Origin: Euzebyella saccharophila
GTDB lineage: Bacteria; Bacteroidota; Bacteroidia; Flavobacteriales; Flavobacteriaceae
Assembly (NCBI RefSeq): GCF_014855495.1
Contig: NZ_JACYFJ010000002.1
Coordinates: forward strand, 868,001-932,000
Reading direction: 5' to 3'
DNA length: 64,000 bases
The first letter of the stretch is position 1. Every line of letters begins with the position of its first letter. The position numbers and the translations under genes were made by a program. The notes under the pieces were generated by a model that was not told the DNA's origin, made no database searches, and was given only the letters and a program-made list of their open reading frames with translations. Shown here piece by piece: positions 48,385 through 56,125 of the stretch.

Positions 48385-48870
48385 TCAGCAGAGTTTTACG
48401 TCCTCAAAAAGGATTTTAAGCGAAGCCTCCGCTTCAGGAACCTCAAAGTATCTATGGGATTCCAATACGAGATGCTTTAATGCGGATCTATAGCGTGCCT
48501 TGCCATGTGCGTTGTCCTCATAAAAAGTACAGGGGTCTTTAGGATGCACCTCCATGGGCGTTGTAAAGGATTTTACGTCTCTGTTCATATATTCGAACCG
48601 TTGGGAAGCCCTTCTGTGGATACCTTGAAGGGTAAGATCTTTGGGATATTTAGGGACATTGTAATAAAGTTCTTCCAAGATTACGATAAAGGCCCTCCTG
48701 CGGGAAAGTTTCGGTTTCTGCGAAGCGATGCCGATGGCATTTTGTACCTCGCGTACCAAACGCTCGGCCAATAGGACCTGTGATCGGGAATATTCCTTGC
48801 CGTTGACCTCGGGATGTTCCTCCTTGGCCAATTCCTCCAGATAGCTGAGCAGTTTTTCCGACGGAATCAT
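48385..48870 (-). CDS. Hypothetical element protein, overlapping pair member 2
   Basis: 161 residues, helical and basic, with LLAERLVREVQNAIG and RRRAFIVILEELYYNVPKYP. No family recognised. Its ATG overlaps the stop of the 262-residue gene upstream by 4 bases, so the two form a translationally coupled pair. Its stop lies only 10 bases from the oriT candidate. Position suggests an element-maintenance or transfer role, unproven. Confidence 0.7.
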   Translation of the reverse strand: MIPSEKLLSYLEELAKEEHPEVNGKEYSRSQVLLAERLVREVQNAIGIASQKPKLSRRRAFIVILEELYYNVPKYPKDLTLQGIHRRASQRFEYMNRDVKSFTTPMEVHPKDPCTFYEDNAHGKARYRSALKHLVLESHRYFEVPEAEASLKILFEDVKLC

Positions 48871-49655
48871 AATTTAGGGCCGCCCCTGCGTTTGTTTATG
48901 TTTGGTGTTCGCTCCATGGCATTTACCAAGGCCTTGGCAAGTTTTTCGGACCGGAGGGAGAGGCCCAAAATGTGTTGTTGTGTTATCGAACCCGCCAATA
49001 AATAATCGGCCATAGTAGTCTTTTTTGGCCAGAGCTTGGCCTTTACGATAAGATGTAGCAGTAATTGTTCGTGGGCATCGAGACCATAGCGGGCATTTTC
49101 CAATTCCTTACCAAGACTTTTGAGATAACCTTCGGGAAAGAGCTTCTTTTCTTTCACGGTTTTCTCCATACTTTCCCATCCGACATGCTTCGATAAATGA
49201 GCGGCCATGTAAACTACGGAGAATCGGCCATATTCCCATTTCCGGTACGAGGTGGTCTGATCCAAGAGTTCCATTTCTACAAAATCCACTAGCGGTTCAT
49301 TGGACAATGGCCGTTTAAAGTCATATTCGATATTTTTTAGTGCTTCCAGCTGTAATTTCGCGGAATTACCCAGGTTGTTCATCAGATGTCTTCCAAAGGT
49401 TTGGGACAGGTCAAACAGCGGTTGTTTATCTTCCAGAATTGCCTTTAACAGCAGTTCCCTTTGCTCTTTGGGGACTTCGTCATAATGAAGTCCATACGTA
49501 AAGATGGCCGCGATAAGGGTTTTCAGTTGCCCTTCTGAAAGCGCAGACTTTTTGTGGGAAGGGGAATGACCATCCAGTTCACTAATGACTTCCCTGAACG
49601 ACTGTCGGCCTATCGGCCGACTGAAATCCAGTACTTTATATAGGGTTTCCGACAT
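48867..49655 (-). CDS. Hypothetical element protein, overlapping pair member 1
   Basis: 262 residues, all-helical, with an acidic middle (EMELLDQTTSYRKWEYGRFSVVYM) and a basic C-terminus ending NKRRGGPKL. No family recognised. It is the first gene of the pair with 48385-48870 (4-base overlap). Just upstream lies a frameshifted short frame that may have been the previous gene in the operon. Confidence 0.7.
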   Translation of the reverse strand: MSETLYKVLDFSRPIGRQSFREVISELDGHSPSHKKSALSEGQLKTLIAAIFTYGLHYDEVPKEQRELLLKAILEDKQPLFDLSQTFGRHLMNNLGNSAKLQLEALKNIEYDFKRPLSNEPLVDFVEMELLDQTTSYRKWEYGRFSVVYMAAHLSKHVGWESMEKTVKEKKLFPEGYLKSLGKELENARYGLDAHEQLLLHLIVKAKLWPKKTTMADYLLAGSITQQHILGLSLRSEKLAKALVNAMERTPNINKRRGGPKL

Positions 49656-49664
49656 GGTATAAAT

Positions 49665-49828
49665 TTAATCAATGTAACGGAAAAGATTCAAATAATACAT
49701 CACTTCGTTCTTGGCCGTATCCACCCTTTTGAAGAGAACATAAATAGCAGAAACTGATTATCGCAATTACCCTCCAAAAGATAGTCTATAACTTCTTCCT
49801 TATAAATGGGAAGACCGTACAAATCCAT
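49665..49828 (-). pseudogene. Frameshifted remnant of a small gene upstream of the hypothetical pair
   Basis: A frame opens at the ATG at 49828 (MDLYGLPIYKEEVIDYLLEG) and stops at 49700. A second, overlapping frame continues in the +1 register with FKRVDTAKNEVMYYLNLFRYI and ends at 49665, 10 bases ahead of the next gene start. The joined product would be about 54 residues. A single frameshift or a sequencing indel would explain it. No family recognised. Confidence 0.35.
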
Positions 49829-49905
49829 CAAGGTATTCTCCTTGCTATTTTGACTTTACCTGTATGGAAAATTCGTCTTCTGGCATTCCTATTCGTTTTA
49901 ATTGC

Positions 49906-50130
49906 CTATTTGTACTTTTTTGGTTTTTCGAAAGAGAATAAAATTAACGGAACAATAATCATTAAAGTAATCATAACGAAAGTGAATGTTCTTATCATGT
50001 AGACCACTTTAATCTCATTAACCTCTAATTCAAAAACAAGTGGTGCGATCCAAGAACACAGCGACACGGACATTAATAGGGCGAATATCCTTAAGAAGGT
50101 GTCCGAATTAAATTTTTTAATTTTTCCCAT
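49906..50130 (-). CDS. Small two-helix membrane protein
   Basis: 74 residues with two transmembrane helices (about 12-30 and 44-66) and basic ends (MGKIKKFN, FEKPKKYK). No family recognised. It stands alone between the degraded frame and the AbiE operon. It may be a small accessory or toxin-like protein, but nothing supports that beyond size. Confidence 0.5.
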   Translation of the reverse strand: MGKIKKFNSDTFLRIFALLMSVSLCSWIAPLVFELEVNEIKVVYMIRTFTFVMITLMIIVPLILFSFEKPKKYK

Positions 50131-50268
50131 AACTCATTGATTCTTTAATCGATAACAAAGATGATTAAATTTAGGTGTTCATATCAAACATCATCCATTA
50201 TGGATTCCGATTATATAGTCTTTATTCCTATTTGATTCGTTTATATGGTTGTCCTGCCCAAATTGATC

Positions 50269-51306
50269 TCAACTTTTGGGTAAGGGAAATTCCACTCCCA
50301 TTCTCCAATCCAAAACATTCATCTTTTCTAAAAATCCTTGGATTCCCTTGACCAAATTTTCATAGGCTGGGGAATCCCCATAAATCATTTGCTCTTGCAT
50401 GGTTTTATAATCTGCCTTCCAATCGTCCTCATACTCAGGGGGTGGGATGGGCCGTATATCCTGAGGTCGATGCAGATTATAATCGACCCCACCAAGTTTT
50501 GTGAATACATATCTATGATTTACAATGGTTTCATATAAACCTTTGTCGTGGATGGCATTGACCGCAAATTCCGTTTTCGATAATTGGAAAATATCGTACA
50601 AATGACGGCTTAGCCTATCCACCCTTATCTTTTCCTTGGGACGTTGGAATTCCTCATGCAATAGAAAAAGTTTTTCTAAAAAAGTCCTTTCAGGGGTTAC
50701 GGATGGAACCTTTACTGGAGGCGCTACAAATTCGGCATCGGGATATTCTTCGTCCACAAAGGAGCTTATCGGTTTTGATTGAAATGGTTCCCTTAGAGAA
50801 CGACAGCCAATTTCAACTTGTACCCTTGGTTGGATGTATCCGGGGGATTTGGTCAGAAATGGATAATAGATTTCTATGATACGAGGGTCTTGGTCGCTTG
50901 ATTCGGCCGGAATGATATTGAAACCCACATCCTTAAATCCATTGCTCTTAAATCGCTGCTGCAACTCTGGATAAAATTTCCCTGAAATATAGGAACTCGT
51001 TTCTTTCCTCAGCTTGGTCAGCTGTTTTTTTGATAGCTCCCCTGAATATCCAAAAAATCCCCGGTCAACGGCAAGGTCGATATCTTCGCTAAATCGATCG
51101 ATCAGTTTCCAAGCCTTGCTTAGCGACGTCCCGCCCTTAAAGACCAAATGTTCCGCTATCCCCATTTCAAATATTATTCCCAATGTACTGACGACCCACC
51201 AGTCCTTTTCAACCGCAAAATCTGGTATTCCCGTTTTGCCTTCTACATTTTTAAAGATGGCAAGCCTATCTTCTTTGGGTATATCGTAAAATTTCATTTT
51301 ATTCAT
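50269..51306 (-). CDS. AbiEii-type nucleotidyltransferase toxin
   Basis: 345 residues. The nucleotidyltransferase core is clear: KGGTSLSKAWKLID (G58-G59-T60-S61) and RFSEDIDLAVDR with D75-x-D77 as metal ligands. AbiEii toxins use these to modify a target with a nucleotide and halt growth when the phage-sensing balance is disturbed. The remaining residues are helical. It lies 2 bases downstream of the antitoxin gene on the same strand, in the order antitoxin then toxin expected for AbiE. This is a type IV-like toxin-antitoxin defence pair carried as cargo of the element. Confidence 0.9.
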   Translation of the reverse strand: MNKMKFYDIPKEDRLAIFKNVEGKTGIPDFAVEKDWWVVSTLGIIFEMGIAEHLVFKGGTSLSKAWKLIDRFSEDIDLAVDRGFFGYSGELSKKQLTKLRKETSSYISGKFYPELQQRFKSNGFKDVGFNIIPAESSDQDPRIIEIYYPFLTKSPGYIQPRVQVEIGCRSLREPFQSKPISSFVDEEYPDAEFVAPPVKVPSVTPERTFLEKLFLLHEEFQRPKEKIRVDRLSRHLYDIFQLSKTEFAVNAIHDKGLYETIVNHRYVFTKLGGVDYNLHRPQDIRPIPPPEYEDDWKADYKTMQEQMIYGDSPAYENLVKGIQGFLEKMNVLDWRMGVEFPLPKS

Positions 51307-51308
51307 TT

Positions 51309-51911
51309 TTATTCATTGTCCAAGCTCTTTTCCATAATTTTCCGAATCCATGCCGGGGCCAGTGCTATATCGTGAAGCAGGTCTTTTTGGTCTTCTTTTT
51401 TCAAGAGGGCTATTATTTTAGATTCTTCCTCGTCCGTTACTTGTTCCTTTCCAATCTCGCGAAGGGCCTGTATGACAAGTCTGCTTATCTCTCCCTTGGC
51501 CGATAAATTCTTGGGAGTGGTCTTCTTTAGTTTTATGCTTCGTTTCCCCAATTTTATTTCCCGGGGAGCTCCATCGGTAAGAAAGACAAGTTTCATGGGT
51601 ACCTGTGTGCTAAGCCCCAATGCACTTAAAGCATATACCCCGGTAGGTACCAACCTGATCTTGTCCCTTTTGGCTATGGCCATGGCAATCTCCTCTGCCG
51701 TTGGCAATACCTCTCCCGCATATTTACTTATCTTGGGACGGACATAGATTCCTTGGGCCACTCTTTTTATATAACCTTCTTTTTCAATCCTGTGGAGGGC
51801 CAACCGTATAGCTTCAGATGAACCTAATCCCCGAAAATCATCGGGGAACACTAATTCTCCCCGCTCCTTTTTGGAAATGGATTTTTTTATTTTGGACTCA
51901 ACACTCTGCAT
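51309..51911 (-). CDS. AbiEi-type antitoxin/DUF6088 transcriptional regulator
   Basis: 200 residues. An N-terminal winged helix (about 25-70, FRGLGSSEAIRLALHRIEKEGYIKRVAQGIY) precedes the C-terminal domain with ALSALGLSTQVPMKLVFLTDGAPREIKLG. The domain order and family match AbiEi-like antitoxins that repress their own operon and neutralise the AbiEii toxin. It is upstream of the toxin with 2 bases between. A palindrome just ahead of the start is a likely operator. Confidence 0.88.
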   Translation of the reverse strand: MQSVESKIKKSISKKERGELVFPDDFRGLGSSEAIRLALHRIEKEGYIKRVAQGIYVRPKISKYAGEVLPTAEEIAMAIAKRDKIRLVPTGVYALSALGLSTQVPMKLVFLTDGAPREIKLGKRSIKLKKTTPKNLSAKGEISRLVIQALREIGKEQVTDEEESKIIALLKKEDQKDLLHDIALAPAWIRKIMEKSLDNE

Positions 51912-51928
51912 AACACATTCATCTTATC

Positions 51929-51957
51929 TGTAACAAATTTAGTAAATTTTTGTTACA
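51929..51957. promoter_or_regulatory. Palindromic operator candidate for the AbiE operon with -7 box inside
   Basis: TGTAACAAA (51929-51937) and TTTGTTACA (51949-51957) form a perfect 9-bp inverted repeat with an 11-base spacer, 18 bases upstream of the antitoxin ATG. On the minus strand a TAAATTTG -7-like box (51941-51934) lies within the repeat. AbiEi antitoxins are known to bind inverted repeats upstream of the operon and repress it, and this placement fits. Confidence 0.65.
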
Positions 51958-51960
51958 ATA

Positions 51961-51968
51961 TACTTTTG
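51961..51968 (+). promoter_or_regulatory. Divergent -7-like box TACTTTTG
   Basis: TACTTTTG fits TAnnTTTG and lies on the plus strand immediately right of the palindrome, pointing towards the structured region at 52108-52256. No clear -33 partner at usual spacing. If real, the same operator would govern both directions. Confidence 0.3.
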
Positions 51969-52107
51969 GGATAATTATTCTATTCCTACCATAATTGCGT
52001 TCCAACTTGTTTACCTAAAAAAATCGGCCAAATATCTTACACACAGAAATGGATGGTAAAAACATTGAACAAAAATCTTATACGAATGGAACTACAAAAC
52101 ACGTTCC

Positions 52108-52256
52108 GCAAAGGTATGGGACCCCGATAGGGGCTTCCATACTTTTGCATCCCGTTTCGAGGGGGTTGAAAATCAGTAGCCGGAAAGACGACCGAATGCG
52201 AGCCAGCGCAGCGTGCTCGCTCGGTCAGGCTTGAAGGTGGAGGGTTTTCAATTCCC
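52108..52256 (+). ncRNA. Structured intergenic region, candidate plus-strand RNA
   Basis: Hairpin 1: GCAAAGGTATGG (52108-52119) with CCATACTTTTGC (52137-52148), with an inner CCCC/GGGG stem. Outer stem: GGGGGTTGAAAA (52161-52172) with TTTTCAATTCCC (52245-52256). Inside it, hairpin 2: GACCGA..GCGAGC (52190-52203) with GCTCGCTCGGTC (52215-52226). Three non-Watson-Crick positions read as G-U pairs on the plus strand but as C-A mismatches on the minus strand, favouring plus-strand transcription. No RNA family is recognised. It could instead be a replication or transfer signal. Confidence 0.4.
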
Positions 52257-52320
52257 GCAGAAACCATGGGGAGGGAGAGAAAAAGACGAACCAATAAGAA
52301 CGATCATTCCAATGGTAAGA

Positions 52321-52560
52321 TCAGGAATATGGCCTCGGCCATCTTTTAGCGATATAATATCCCCAGACCGATAGTTCCATTGCACCGAAGAGCCATACCA
52401 GATCTTTTATAAATGGAATGCCGACCATGATGAAAAGAAAAAGTAGAAACGGTATTCCCAAAAAACGTTTGAGCCTGAGAATTCCCTGTAAAATAATCCA
52501 TATAAAAATAATGAATCCCAAAAAGGGAAGTTTTTCGTAAAGAATTTCAAGCGATAGCAT
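52321..52560 (-). CDS. Small membrane protein at the end of the PRTRC operon
   Basis: 79 residues, about three hydrophobic helices (8-26, 36-51, 57-70) and a basic tail. It overlaps the ThiF gene stop by 14 bases, so it belongs to the same transcript. No family recognised. It may tie the cassette to the membrane, but that is only positional inference. Confidence 0.6.
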   Translation of the reverse strand: MLSLEILYEKLPFLGFIIFIWIILQGILRLKRFLGIPFLLFLFIMVGIPFIKDLVWLFGAMELSVWGYYIAKRWPRPYS

Positions 52561-53353
52561 GTATATTGGATTTTATGGGAAGCGGATTCGTCCTGCCCGT
52601 TTCAAGGTTTACGAATGCCCCGTGATATTTGATTTTTTTGTTCGTTAGTAGTTCATAAAGGCAATGGACGGCCATCGATGACAGGGCATCATTGATGAAC
52701 AGCGATTGTTCCTGCAACTTGTCCGCATAGCTACATCCCATTCCCTGTTCGACCTCTTTTTCCATCGCCAATAGGTCGGGGAACAAATCAACGATATGAT
52801 ATAACTTTTGGTTTTGCACCTCCCCATTCGAAGGCCGATCATTGTGTTGCAGATTTCCGAGGACATACTGACCAAAGTATTTTCCGTTGCCCAGATCCAA
52901 CCAATAATGTTGGTTCTCATAGGGATAGGAACTTGAGTGTGGGTGTTCCAAAACCTTTGCCAGTTCCAACCGAAAATCGGCACCGTCCACACAGCTAATG
53001 ATCAAATTGGCGTGCAATCTTTTATCGTCCGCACCTATCCGTTCGGGAACGGCATCCCATTGCAGTCCGAAGGTATGGTTGACCTTGGTTACGGCACAAA
53101 TGGCCTTGTTGCCCCCAACGTCCTGTGGGGCATAGAGCTGTCGGCCCACGTTCGAGGGCTGTACCAAGTCCCCGTCGAAAACGGTCACATAGAGGCCTGG
53201 ATGCCCCAACTGCACCAAGGCATGGTCGAGCCTTGACAAACGTGCCAATATAAGGGAACCGTTGCCCCCTGCCCCGACCAATGCAATGGTAATGGGATGT
53301 GTGGGAGCGAAAAAATAATTCGGGGCGTAGTGAAAATCAGTTTTCATAGACAT
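52547..53353 (-). CDS. PRTRC ThiF-family protein (E1-like adenylating enzyme)
   Basis: 268 residues. The Rossmann adenylation domain has GAGGNG (27-32), the acidic D60 and D62 in FDGDLVQPSNVGRQ with N68, R71 and Q72, K83 in GNKA, and D123 in SCVDGADFR. These are the ATP-binding and catalytic residues of E1/ThiF enzymes that activate the C-terminal glycine of a ubiquitin-like protein. A probable thioester cysteine is C207 in GMGCSYADK by position relative to the helix with FINDALSSMAV. There are no E1-type second catalytic domains. It overlaps PRTRC B by 17 bases and is the last of five PRTRC genes. A downstream membrane protein overlaps it. Known to be a ThiF family; the activation of PRTRC C is inference. 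Confidence 0.9.
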   Translation of the reverse strand: MSMKTDFHYAPNYFFAPTHPITIALVGAGGNGSLILARLSRLDHALVQLGHPGLYVTVFDGDLVQPSNVGRQLYAPQDVGGNKAICAVTKVNHTFGLQWDAVPERIGADDKRLHANLIISCVDGADFRLELAKVLEHPHSSSYPYENQHYWLDLGNGKYFGQYVLGNLQHNDRPSNGEVQNQKLYHIVDLFPDLLAMEKEVEQGMGCSYADKLQEQSLFINDALSSMAVHCLYELLTNKKIKYHGAFVNLETGRTNPLPIKSNIHAIA

Positions 53354-54047
53354 GCTGTAAAAGTTGGTGGTTCGCGAGTAAAAGGGACTCCTCGAAATTC
53401 TGTATTCCCTGCATTTGGAGCATTAACTCCGTGTAGTTTCCGTTGAGCAGATGGTCGTGGTTTGTATGGGTAAACACGGACAGGAAAAATTGCTTTTCCA
53501 CAAAGGCAATGATGTCCTCATAAAAGTCCAAATGGCGATATTGCAACATCGCATCGCCCATGCACACCTTTCCAGAGGCATAGACGTTCATAAAAGGGGC
53601 ATGGTAGAGTTCCGTGCCGTCATGGATCGGCTTTTTTCGTGTTATGGCAAAAACGGAAAGCGATTCCCCCGAAAGGGAAAATACCAATTTGGGTATGGGA
53701 TATGTTCCCGTAGGTATGTCCAATTGCTCCTTAAAAAGAAGCCTTTCCGTGGTTCGGTCGCAAGACCAGACCAACTGCAACGTCCCCTTGTCCCTGAAAT
53801 AGAGCAACTGTTTGGGCAACCGGCCCTTAAAGGAAAACTCACTTTGGTCCACATCGACCAATTTGAGCATGTCCCTTACCATATCCATGGTAAGCGGGGA
53901 CCCTACCCCCAATTTCCCATTTCGAACGGTATGCCTTGAAAAGTAACATTCGTCCCGTCCGTAATACCCGTTTATGGCCTCATAACCTATGATGGCTATT
54001 TTGGGTTCAAAATGAAATTTCGGGTTGTGAAGGGTGCATTCTTCCAT
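53337..54047 (-). CDS. PRTRC protein B, E2-like fold
   Basis: 236 residues. The key region LYHAPFMNVYASGKVCMGD aligns with the ubiquitin-conjugating E2 motif HPN..G.VC: H149, N154 and C162 would match the histidine, asparagine and thioester cysteine. It is preceded by YPIPKLVFSLSGESL, like the E2 beta-sheet prolines. PRTRC B is described as a prokaryotic E2 family member, so the chemistry is probably transthiolation. Its stop overlaps ThiF by 17 bases and its start overlaps PRTRC F by 1 base, so the three are translationally linked. No experimental function for PRTRC is known to me. Confidence 0.85.
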   Translation of the reverse strand: MEECTLHNPKFHFEPKIAIIGYEAINGYYGRDECYFSRHTVRNGKLGVGSPLTMDMVRDMLKLVDVDQSEFSFKGRLPKQLLYFRDKGTLQLVWSCDRTTERLLFKEQLDIPTGTYPIPKLVFSLSGESLSVFAITRKKPIHDGTELYHAPFMNVYASGKVCMGDAMLQYRHLDFYEDIIAFVEKQFFLSVFTHTNHDHLLNGNYTELMLQMQGIQNFEESLLLANHQLLQHVYEN

Positions 54048-55090
54048 CAGAGTTTTTTTAAGAGTTCGTTCAAAAGATCCATAAAATTGAAAACGGCATT
54101 TACCTGCCCTTCCTCTCGCATTACAAAGGGTTTGATATCGTTCCCAAGGGTAAGGGATGTGTCGTAGATGGTATGGGAGTAGCCGTACTGTGCGATCTCG
54201 TTTACAAAGTTGATATAGCCATTCTCCAATTGGGAATCCTCCCTATCCAAAAAGACGATCAGGTCGTCCACTTCCATATCCATGTCATCTTCCAAAAAAC
54301 ATAGGTTGGCAAAGGCATTGAAATCAATGATAGGGGCTTCCAAAAGCAAATCCCGTATCATTTTGAACAAGGTGTTCTTTGGACGGTAGCCACGCATACA
54401 GGCCAGCCAATCGAAATCCTCGTACTCCGCATAATCGGAAGCATGGGCCTCGATAAAGCACAGGACGCATGGCCCCTCGGCACAACAGTCTGTCTCGGGG
54501 TCGGATTCGGATTCCGAAACCCCCAACGACCATTCGAACAAGCATTCCAAGAGGTAGCCCATCCGCTTGAATACATTGTCAAAGGGCAATGAATGCACAA
54601 AGGACAGCAGGCTAGCGAACAATTTTGGACTGCGGATTCGCAGCGAAAATATGGGGGCCATTGGAATCGCCCAAATATGGTGTGCCTCAAAAACGGGTTT
54701 CATGACAAGGATGCCATCATTTCCCTCTTGTGTACATACCTCCTTTACCAGTGCATCGGGAATTTCCATGTGCAATCGTTGCAATTGTCCGAAGAACCGC
54801 ATTTCAGGCCTCCCTTCCGTCAAGGCGGATGCCTTGCCCGTAAGCGTATCCAATGCATTTTTCGTCAGGGTGCCTAGCATGTCCCATCGATTTTCGTCCC
54901 CACCGTCGAATACCTCGAATCGGGGCAAGATCGGAATGGTCAGGTCAGAAAAAAACGATCCCCTTGTTGGACGTGTTTGGCTCTTCGGGTTCCCGATGAT
55001 GGCTTTGTCCGTGAATCCAGAATGCCGAACAAGGCCTTGTGGAAGTGCGACAGTTCCCTTTTTGATGGTATGTGCTTCTTTTTCATTCAT
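54047..55090 (-). CDS. PRTRC protein F-like
   Basis: 347 residues. The length and the place between C and B match PRTRC protein F. The body has a beta-rich start (LTIPILPRFEVFDGG), a cysteine cluster (ETDCCAEGPCVLCF) and a conserved acidic end (EDDMDMEVDDLIVFLDREDSQ). No catalytic motif is obvious. The gene starts 2 bases after the stop of C. Assignment rests mostly on synteny, so the family call is moderate. Confidence 0.7.
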   Translation of the reverse strand: MNEKEAHTIKKGTVALPQGLVRHSGFTDKAIIGNPKSQTRPTRGSFFSDLTIPILPRFEVFDGGDENRWDMLGTLTKNALDTLTGKASALTEGRPEMRFFGQLQRLHMEIPDALVKEVCTQEGNDGILVMKPVFEAHHIWAIPMAPIFSLRIRSPKLFASLLSFVHSLPFDNVFKRMGYLLECLFEWSLGVSESESDPETDCCAEGPCVLCFIEAHASDYAEYEDFDWLACMRGYRPKNTLFKMIRDLLLEAPIIDFNAFANLCFLEDDMDMEVDDLIVFLDREDSQLENGYINFVNEIAQYGYSHTIYDTSLTLGNDIKPFVMREEGQVNAVFNFMDLLNELLKKL

Positions 55091-55092
55091 CG

Positions 55093-55308
55093 CTATCCTT
55101 TGGTTCCCGCTATGGTCTTGAACATAATTTCATGACGCCCGTCGACAATGCCGTTATCCACGATCTTGGCGTTGGTCAGTTCGGGATACACCGAGGCATA
55201 GTGATCTTTGATCCGCTCCGGTGTCCAATTCAGGTCGATGTCGTCCAAGACGGATTCCCCCGAGACGTTTTTTATCATAAATTTTCGTTCCAATCCTAAT
55301 ACTTCCAT
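55093..55308 (-). CDS. PRTRC protein C, ubiquitin-like
   Basis: 71 residues of a small beta-grasp-like protein: RKFMIKNVSGESVLDDIDL, a helix HYASVYPELTNAKI, and a beta strand ending FKTIAGTKG. The protein ends in glycine (G71), as ubiquitin-like tails do, and needs no cleavage to expose it. The family is named Prokaryotic ubiquitin (Prok_Ub) in Pfam as I recall. Tight placement with E (12 bases upstream) and F (2 bases downstream) makes conjugation of this tail by ThiF and B the natural hypothesis. Confidence 0.88.
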   Translation of the reverse strand: MEVLGLERKFMIKNVSGESVLDDIDLNWTPERIKDHYASVYPELTNAKIVDNGIVDGRHEIMFKTIAGTKG

Positions 55309-55320
55309 AATGCTTGTGGG

Positions 55321-55806
55321 TTAAAAAAAGGTGGGTTGTTGATAGGCTTTCATATCCTCGATGGTCTTTTTTGCCAAAGCGTCGTTTTCATCGAGTTCCA
55401 GTACTTTGTTGGCCAGATTCACGGCCTTCCTGTGTTCAGCCATTGGGTTAAAGTTCTTGTCCTTCACCAGTTCCTTTAGGTCGGACAGCGCCTTTTTCTT
55501 TTTCTCCTTGCGGTCGTTCGCCATTTTGGTCTTTTCCTCTGCCTTTTTCAAGTTGCTGAGATAGCCGTTGGCATTGTCGAACAGGACTTTTGTTTCCTGC
55601 ATGGGTTTCCCCAACCGTTCCAAAAAGACGGTATCGATTTCCTCGATGCTGCCCTTGAGCGTGAAGGGCCGTATCGCTTTTAGGGCGTTATCCCCCTCCG
55701 ATGCCTTTGGGAGTAGCGAGACCGCACAGTCCGTACCGTGAAAGGAGACCGATATGGAGAATTGCCCGATGCCCGTCTTGCCCAAAGATTTAAAGAATGT
55801 TTCCAT
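55321..55806 (-). CDS. PRTRC protein E
   Basis: 161 residues. The N-terminal domain (about 1-80, with SISVSFHGTDCAVSLLP) matches PRTRC E. The C-terminal half is a charged coiled coil (EEKTKMANDRKEKKKKALSDL). It is the first gene of the cassette, with PRTRC C 12 bases downstream. The function is not known; it may be a scaffold or target. Confidence 0.85.
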   Translation of the reverse strand: METFFKSLGKTGIGQFSISVSFHGTDCAVSLLPKASEGDNALKAIRPFTLKGSIEEIDTVFLERLGKPMQETKVLFDNANGYLSNLKKAEEKTKMANDRKEKKKKALSDLKELVKDKNFNPMAEHRKAVNLANKVLELDENDALAKKTIEDMKAYQQPTFF

Positions 55807-56125
55807 AGATTTTGCTTTTAATTGTTGTTACAAGATACCCTCAAGAATCTTCTAATCATTGAAAATTAAGGATTTAAACCACAATCGACTTCTTCTTCCC
55901 CTCACCACAAAATACGCCCCGAAGGGGCGTTGGAACCGGTGTCCGCTTATTGGAGGCGGGCGGGAATCATTGCAAATTTTTGGATGGACTTTAGGTAACC
56001 GTAAAAATTTTTGCGGAAGTAGTTTACGGTATCTATGGCAGGCTGTGTTGCATACGAAGTAGGGCTTTCGTTAATTCATGCGCTTTTCGTAGTTGATAAC
56101 TGAGATGTATAAATCCATAGGAAAT
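55807..56125. promoter_or_regulatory. Gap between the PRTRC cassette and the kinase cassette
   Basis: 319 bases. A perfect 7-bp inverted repeat ACGCCCC (55914-55920) / GGGGCGT (55924-55930) with loop GAA lies 196 bases after the kinase-cassette stop, with only a short T-tract (ATTTTG) on the minus strand, so it is a weak terminator at most. The promoter of PRTRC E must lie in this gap; I see no full consensus. No gene recognised. Confidence 0.4.

Noticed and set aside
52049-52234. Short plus-strand frame (61 codons) over the hairpin region
   Set aside because: No homology or clear ribosome site, and it runs through strong inverted repeats; better explained as structured DNA or RNA.
53451-53939. 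Plus-strand 162-codon frame inside PRTRC B
   Set aside because: Fully antisense to a motif-supported gene.
54567-55121. Plus-strand 184-codon frame over PRTRC F and C
   Set aside because: Antisense; no family and crosses two real genes.
55914-55930. Hairpin considered a strong terminator of the kinase cassette
   Set aside because: It lies nearly 200 bases past the stop and has only a short T-tract; kept only as a weak element.
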